Shown here: positions 60,054 through 64,000 of the stretch, one piece after another
Numbering within the stretch: the stretch's first letter is position 1
Layout: every line of letters begins with the position of its first letter
Assembly: GCA_020747015.1 (NCBI GenBank)
Contig: JAGTJM010000003.1
Coordinates: 992,001 to 1,056,000, forward strand
Reading direction: 5' to 3'
DNA length: 64,000 nucleotides
Origin: Pyrenochaeta sp. MPI-SDFR-AT-0127
Lineage: Eukaryota; Ascomycota; Dothideomycetes; Pleosporales; Cucurbitariaceae
Position numbers and translations under genes: made by a program
Notes under the pieces: model-generated
What the model was told of the DNA's origin: nothing
Databases searched by the model: none
The model's input: only the letters and a program-made list of their open reading frames with translations

Positions 60054-61903
60054 TTATCTGTCGGAGAACAACCCCTCACCACTCCTCTCGCCATTCCTGT
60101 CATCTGTCGCACCGTAGCCAGTCGTCTTCTTTGCCTTACCAGTAACATCACTCCATGCTGCTCCGAACCTGCGTCCAGTGCTTGCGAGAAGGCCTTCTTC
60201 CTCTTCTTCCTCAAGATCACGGTCGATCTGCTCCTGATCCAGAGAAGGTGCGCGGAAAAGTGTTGTTACAAAGACAATCAAATACACACCCAAGAAAGCG
60301 AACTGAGCCCAGAAAAGCACAACACCGAAGAAGGGAAAATTGATAGTAACGCGGTTGATGAAGGTGCTGAGAACGGAGGGTGTGCAGACATTCTGCGCAG
60401 CGGGGTTCGTGGCTAGCTCCGTGCAGGGCTTGATGAGGTCTTTGTGCTCTGTGCAGTCTGGTTGCTCGTCGAGGCTATTGGTGGTCAAGTCGCAGTAGGT
60501 TTGTGGGCCCCAGGTGGCATACTGGGGTGCTACGACCATAGCAACGGAGTAGTTGATAGCCAGGGTGATCAATGTGAGGAGGACTGTGGCCATCAAAAGC
60601 GCCTGAGGTGAGGTGTGACCCTTGCGGATCTTGAAGATGGTAATCCAGAGGAAGCGGATGCCAGCCGTGGCAATACCGACGACAGAGGCCGAGAAGAAGA
60701 ATAGGACAAGGAGCAGGAACAGTACGTAGTCGATAGGGAAAACCTTGGAGGATTTGACGAACACCCAGTTCAGAGGTTGGAAGATGTTGATGTGGCCGAG
60801 AATGTAGCCGCAATGAGCTCCACAGATGGAGTTCTTCGCTTTGTCGATACCGGTGATGAGCATGCTGGAAAAGACGACTAGGGCAAGAACGATGAGGACA
60901 AGGCCTCCAATGAGTTTGAGAGGGCGAAAGAAAGCCTCGACCTTGATCCAGGACTTGACGATCCAGTGGCGATCCTCACCACTGGACTCAGCAGCGAGAC
61001 GCTCGCGGCGGATGAGAGTGCGTTCCTCGCGAATGAGAGACTCTAGTTCGCGCCTGTCGCGTGCATCAAGGCCACCATCCCGACCCTCGTTACGGCCTTC
61101 GAGTTGCCTCTGGCGTTCACGATTCGACTCCAGCTGCGAAGCAGTGTTGGCGGCTAGCGTGGGTGCTGAGATGGAAGGTGCAGATTTGATCATGGCAACA
61201 GGCAGCAAGGCCATTCCAGCACCAGTGTAAAGGACAAAGAGGATTGTTCCGATAGTGATGAGGAAGCCGAGGCCGAATGATAGAGCTCGCTCACCATCTA
61301 GGAGAATTAGTGCGGATAGGTAGAGAGGTTGTCGTGAAACTTACGGTTCTCCGCCAGGAGATGTTTGAAGTAGTCCAGATCTAGGCGCTTGTCGCCCTTT
61401 GCCTGCTTTGCGAACGGGACAAAGAAGCCCACCAAGAAGATAGCCACAACGAAGACGAGGAAAGCAATGGTGTACTTGAAAGCACCCCAGATGCGCTGTC
61501 CAGCCGTCTGCTCTCCATGCTCTGCCGCATCCTCGTCATACTCCTCGTACCAGAAGTACGTAAAGGGCACAACAAGGAGGCAGAGGATCGCATCAAGCGA
61601 GTAGAGGGTGTAGTATACGATCCTCAGGGTATAGACAATGCTCTCGACCTTCTCAGGCGTGGCCCAGTCCTTCTTCCGGCCTAAGCTCGATCTCGAGGTA
61701 GACGAGACGAGCGCGACGTCGACGGGAATGAGGAGGACTGTAGCAAGCAAGGCGAGAGTTGTGAAGATGCACACTGTGGTGACAATGGCAGCCCGGTCGC
61801 GCGGCTTTTGGTAGACATAGACAAAGGTGGATGATAGAATGAAGAGGATGCCTACTGCGACGGCGTAGGCCACCCAGATCAAGCTGGTTTGAATGAGCGC
61901 CAT
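60054..61903 (-). CDS. LMBD1-type lysosomal/vacuolar membrane protein
   Basis: Two exons on the minus strand, 61345-61903 and 60054-61297, encode 600 residues. The 47-bp intron (GTAAGT to CCTAG) splits a codon (C|AT), restoring [19 protein letters not shown]. Start [18 protein letters not shown] is the first ATG in frame and matches the usual start of fungal orthologues. About nine membrane helices are seen, with PRDRAAIVT and [11 protein letters not shown] in the first loops, a charged coiled-coil-like loop ([18 protein letters not shown] to RRERLAAES) in the middle, and a lumenal Cys-containing loop ([14 protein letters not shown]). The family is named for human LMBD1, the lysosomal cobalamin exporter. 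Fungi generally lack cobalamin metabolism, so the fungal substrate is uncertain. The gene is divergent from CFT1. Confidence 0.93.
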
Positions 61904-62261
61904 GATGGCAGAGGACAAGGAGCTGCAAGGTCTGTTAGCTTCAGAAAACCCCCAAGAGGAATGTTTATCGCCTAGAATACCTTCACGTCGAATATCCCTG
62001 GGTAAATCAGTTGTGGAGGAGGAGAGTTGCCCTCTGCCTGTTTGTTGATCTTGGAAGGGCTCGCGGCGGCAGGATGACGTTGGCTGGGCGGGGATCGACG
62101 GGCGCAGGTGAGCTCCAACACGCTAGACCTACTTGCGCGCAATTGAGCTCTTTGAAACGCCATCAACACCACCCAGCTATCGCGGCATTGTCCCTTTTGC
62201 TGCCGTCCATACCCGCCCATGCTGTGGTGAGAGGGGTCGCGGAAAGCTCACCACCATCCAG
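61904..62261. other. Divergent promoter between LMBD1-type gene and CFT1
   Basis: A 358-bp region with both start codons facing outward. On the minus strand a GCTAACAG, then CTTGCAG, sequence near 61924-61941 could be the end of a 5' untranslated intron of the LMBD1-type gene. No coding sequence seen. Confidence 0.45.
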
Positions 62262-64000
62262 ATGCAGTGTTATACTGAGATAGCCCCGCCGACGGCCGTC
62301 AGCCATGCCATCAATCTCCCCTTCGTCTCGTCGCGATCAAATAATTTGGTTGTCGCGAAGAACTCGCTCCTCCAGGTCTTTGAGCTCAAGTCGACCACCA
62401 CCGAAGTCACGCCTGATGGAGGCACCGAGGTAGACAATGCGGCAGCCAATATAGACACAGAGGCGGCGGACGTGCAGTTCCAGCGGACAGAGAGTACCGC
62501 AAAGCTGGTGCTAGTCGGCGAGTTCCCTCTAGCTGGCACGGTGATATCGCTTGCGCGCATAAAGGCGCTGAACACAAAGTCGCGGGGAGAGGCGCTGCTG
62601 GTGGCTTTTCGAGATGCAAAGTTGAGCTTGGTGGAGTGGGATCCGGAGACCTACAACCTCCATACAATATCAATACACTACTATGAGAACCCAGACTTGC
62701 CCGGCATTGCACCATGGTCCGCTGATCTCAAAGACACGTACAACTTCTTGACGGCAGATCCCAGCAGCAGATGCGCCGCCCTCAAGTTTGGCACCCACAA
62801 TCTCGCAATCTTGCCCTTCAGACAGCGTGATCTGGTCGAAGACGACTACGCTTCCGACCACGAGGGCCAGAAAGAGGGCAAGACGGGGCAAGCAAATGCT
62901 GCCACTGGCGAAGATGCACACAAAACACCCTACTCATCCTCGTTTGTCCTGCCACTCACCAACCTCGACCCTACCCTTACCCATCCCGTCCACCTCGCTT
63001 TCCTGCACGAATATCGCGAACCAACATTTGGCGTTGTTGCTGCGTCGCAAGCTGCCGCCCCATCACTACTCGCCAACAGAAAAGACATCCTCACTTACTC
63101 TGTATTCACCCTCGATCTCGAACAAAAGGCCTCTACAACGCTGCTGTCGGTAGGAGGATTGCCATATGACATTTCACGAGTAGTCCCTCTGCCACATCCG
63201 ATTGGAGGAGCACTACTGGTGGGCAACAATGAGCTCATACATGTCGATCAGGGTGGAAAGACTAATGGCGTGGCTGTCAACGAGTTCACAAAGGCTTGCA
63301 CTTCGTTCCCACTCAGTGATCAGTCAGATCTTGCTTTGCACCTTGAAGGCTGCAGTATAGAACTACTGTCTCAAGATACGGGAGACGTTCTGATTGTGTT
63401 GAATGATGGAAGAGTCCTCATCTTGACTTTTACGCTGGACGGACGCACAGTTTCTGGCATGACAGTGCAAACAGTGTCCGCAGACCATGGAGGCTATGTT
63501 GTTAAAGCGCGTGCATCATGTACCAGCAACCTTGGACGTGGGCGATTATTCATCGGAAGTGAAGACGGTGAGTCTGTGCTGTTAGGATGGACCAGCACAT
63601 CTAGCCAGCTTCGACGGAAGCAGTCAAATGCTGGATCAGATGGAGATGAAGACATGTCAGGTGATGAAGAGGAAGAGGTCGATGACCTGGATGACGACCT
63701 CTATAATGACACCGCCCCGGCAGTGAAGAAGATCACAGCCGCTGCTTCAGAGCCCACCGCCCCAGGCACATACACTTTCAGGGTACACGACGTGCTACCA
63801 AGCATAGCGCCGATTCAAGACGCGATACTACATCCTGGGAAAGATACCGAATCCCTAAACAAGGGCGAAATCATGGTTTCCAACGGCCGAGGGGCAGCTG
63901 GAGCCATCACAGCTTTGAGCCGTGAACTGCATCCTACCAGCTTAGCGCAAACAGAGCTAGCATCAGCTCGAGGCATATGGGCCGTTCATGCCAGGAAGCA
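62262..64000 (+). CDS. CFT1: Cleavage and polyadenylation factor subunit CFT1 (partial)
   Basis: The first 579 codons are present and the frame is open to the window edge. It starts [20 protein letters not shown], the typical N-terminus of CFT1/CPSF160 orthologues, followed by [56 protein letters not shown] and YENPDLPG, which mark the first beta-propeller (MMS1_N/DDB1 superfamily). An acidic stretch near residues 465-485 ([19 protein letters not shown]) is a loop also found in relatives. As the scaffold of the polyadenylation complex, CFT1 binds the polyadenylation signal module in the nucleus. Full-length proteins are about 1400 residues, so more than half lies beyond the window. No intron is seen in this part. 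Confidence 0.95.
   Translation, partial: MQCYTEIAPPTAVSHAINLPFVSSRSNNLVVAKNSLLQVFELKSTTTEVTPDGGTEVDNAAANIDTEAADVQFQRTESTAKLVLVGEFPLAGTVISLARIKALNTKSRGEALLVAFRDAKLSLVEWDPETYNLHTISIHYYENPDLPGIAPWSADLKDTYNFLTADPSSRCAALKFGTHNLAILPFRQRDLVEDDYASDHEGQKEGKTGQANAATGEDAHKTPYSSSFVLPLTNLDPTLTHPVHLAFLHEYREPTFGVVAASQAAAPSLLANRKDILTYSVFTLDLEQKASTTLLSVGGLPYDISRVVPLPHPIGGALLVGNNELIHVDQGGKTNGVAVNEFTKACTSFPLSDQSDLALHLEGCSIELLSQDTGDVLIVLNDGRVLILTFTLDGRTVSGMTVQTVSADHGGYVVKARASCTSNLGRGRLFIGSEDGESVLLGWTSTSSQLRRKQSNAGSDGDEDMSGDEEEEVDDLDDDLYNDTAPAVKKITAAASEPTAPGTYTFRVHDVLPSIAPIQDAILHPGKDTESLNKGEIMVSNGRGAAGAITALSRELHPTSLAQTELASARGIWAVHARK

Overview
The window is nuclear DNA of a filamentous ascomycete, most likely a Dothideomycete of the Pleosporales type. 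The evidence is short GT-AG introns (about 48-120 nt) with CTAAC-like branch points, a fungal gene set (RPC40, 49 kDa complex I subunit, TRK, DDR48-like, GH62, PTR2, CFT1), a dispersed 5S rRNA gene, and repeat copies that differ mainly by TpG/CpA to TpA changes, the mark of repeat-induced point mutation (RIP). The lineage is inferred from gene style, not from a search.

Left end (1-5.8 kb): compact housekeeping genes. These are the last exon of ATP synthase gamma (ATP3), an unrecognised conserved protein, RPC40 on the minus strand, and the 49 kDa subunit of complex I, divergent from RPC40.

Repeat island (about 5.9-15.7 kb): one intact 4.6-kb gene for a UPF1-like superfamily 1 helicase of 1541 residues stands among decayed sequence. 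Its 3' tail, with short direct repeats, recurs at 13848-14051 and in shorter pieces at 14653-14703 and 14963-15009, so the helicase behaves as part of a multicopy, probably mobile, unit. Around it lie relics of Ty3/gypsy chromodomain elements, a broken RING/IBR gene and a 5S rRNA fragment. A TRK potassium transporter gene closes the island.

Second repeat-bearing stretch (18-21.7 kb): a LINE reverse-transcriptase relic, an apparently complete 5S rRNA gene, a gypsy integrase relic, and repeats shared with the first island.

21.7-36.3 kb: two adjacent low-complexity genes (a DDR48-like stress protein and a glycine-rich protein with a conserved fungal C-terminal domain), a DUF202 membrane protein with an apparent one-base frameshift, a secreted GH62 arabinofuranosidase, a vacuolar-type zinc transporter (CDF), a peptide transporter (PTR2/POT) and a small cysteine-bearing surface-like protein.

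37-52.3 kb: a 1257-residue protein with membrane segments and ankyrin-like repeats, followed on the same strand by a dynamin-like GTPase, a 6.2-kb gene-free stretch, and a DapA-family aldolase.

54-64 kb: a secreted LVIVD-type protein in four exons, an F-box protein, an LMBD1-type lysosomal/vacuolar membrane protein, and, divergent from it, the first 579 codons of CFT1 (CPSF160), which runs off the right edge.

Coordinates of spliced genes were worked out by hand from splice sites and reading phase; family names come from recognised motifs and were not checked against a database.
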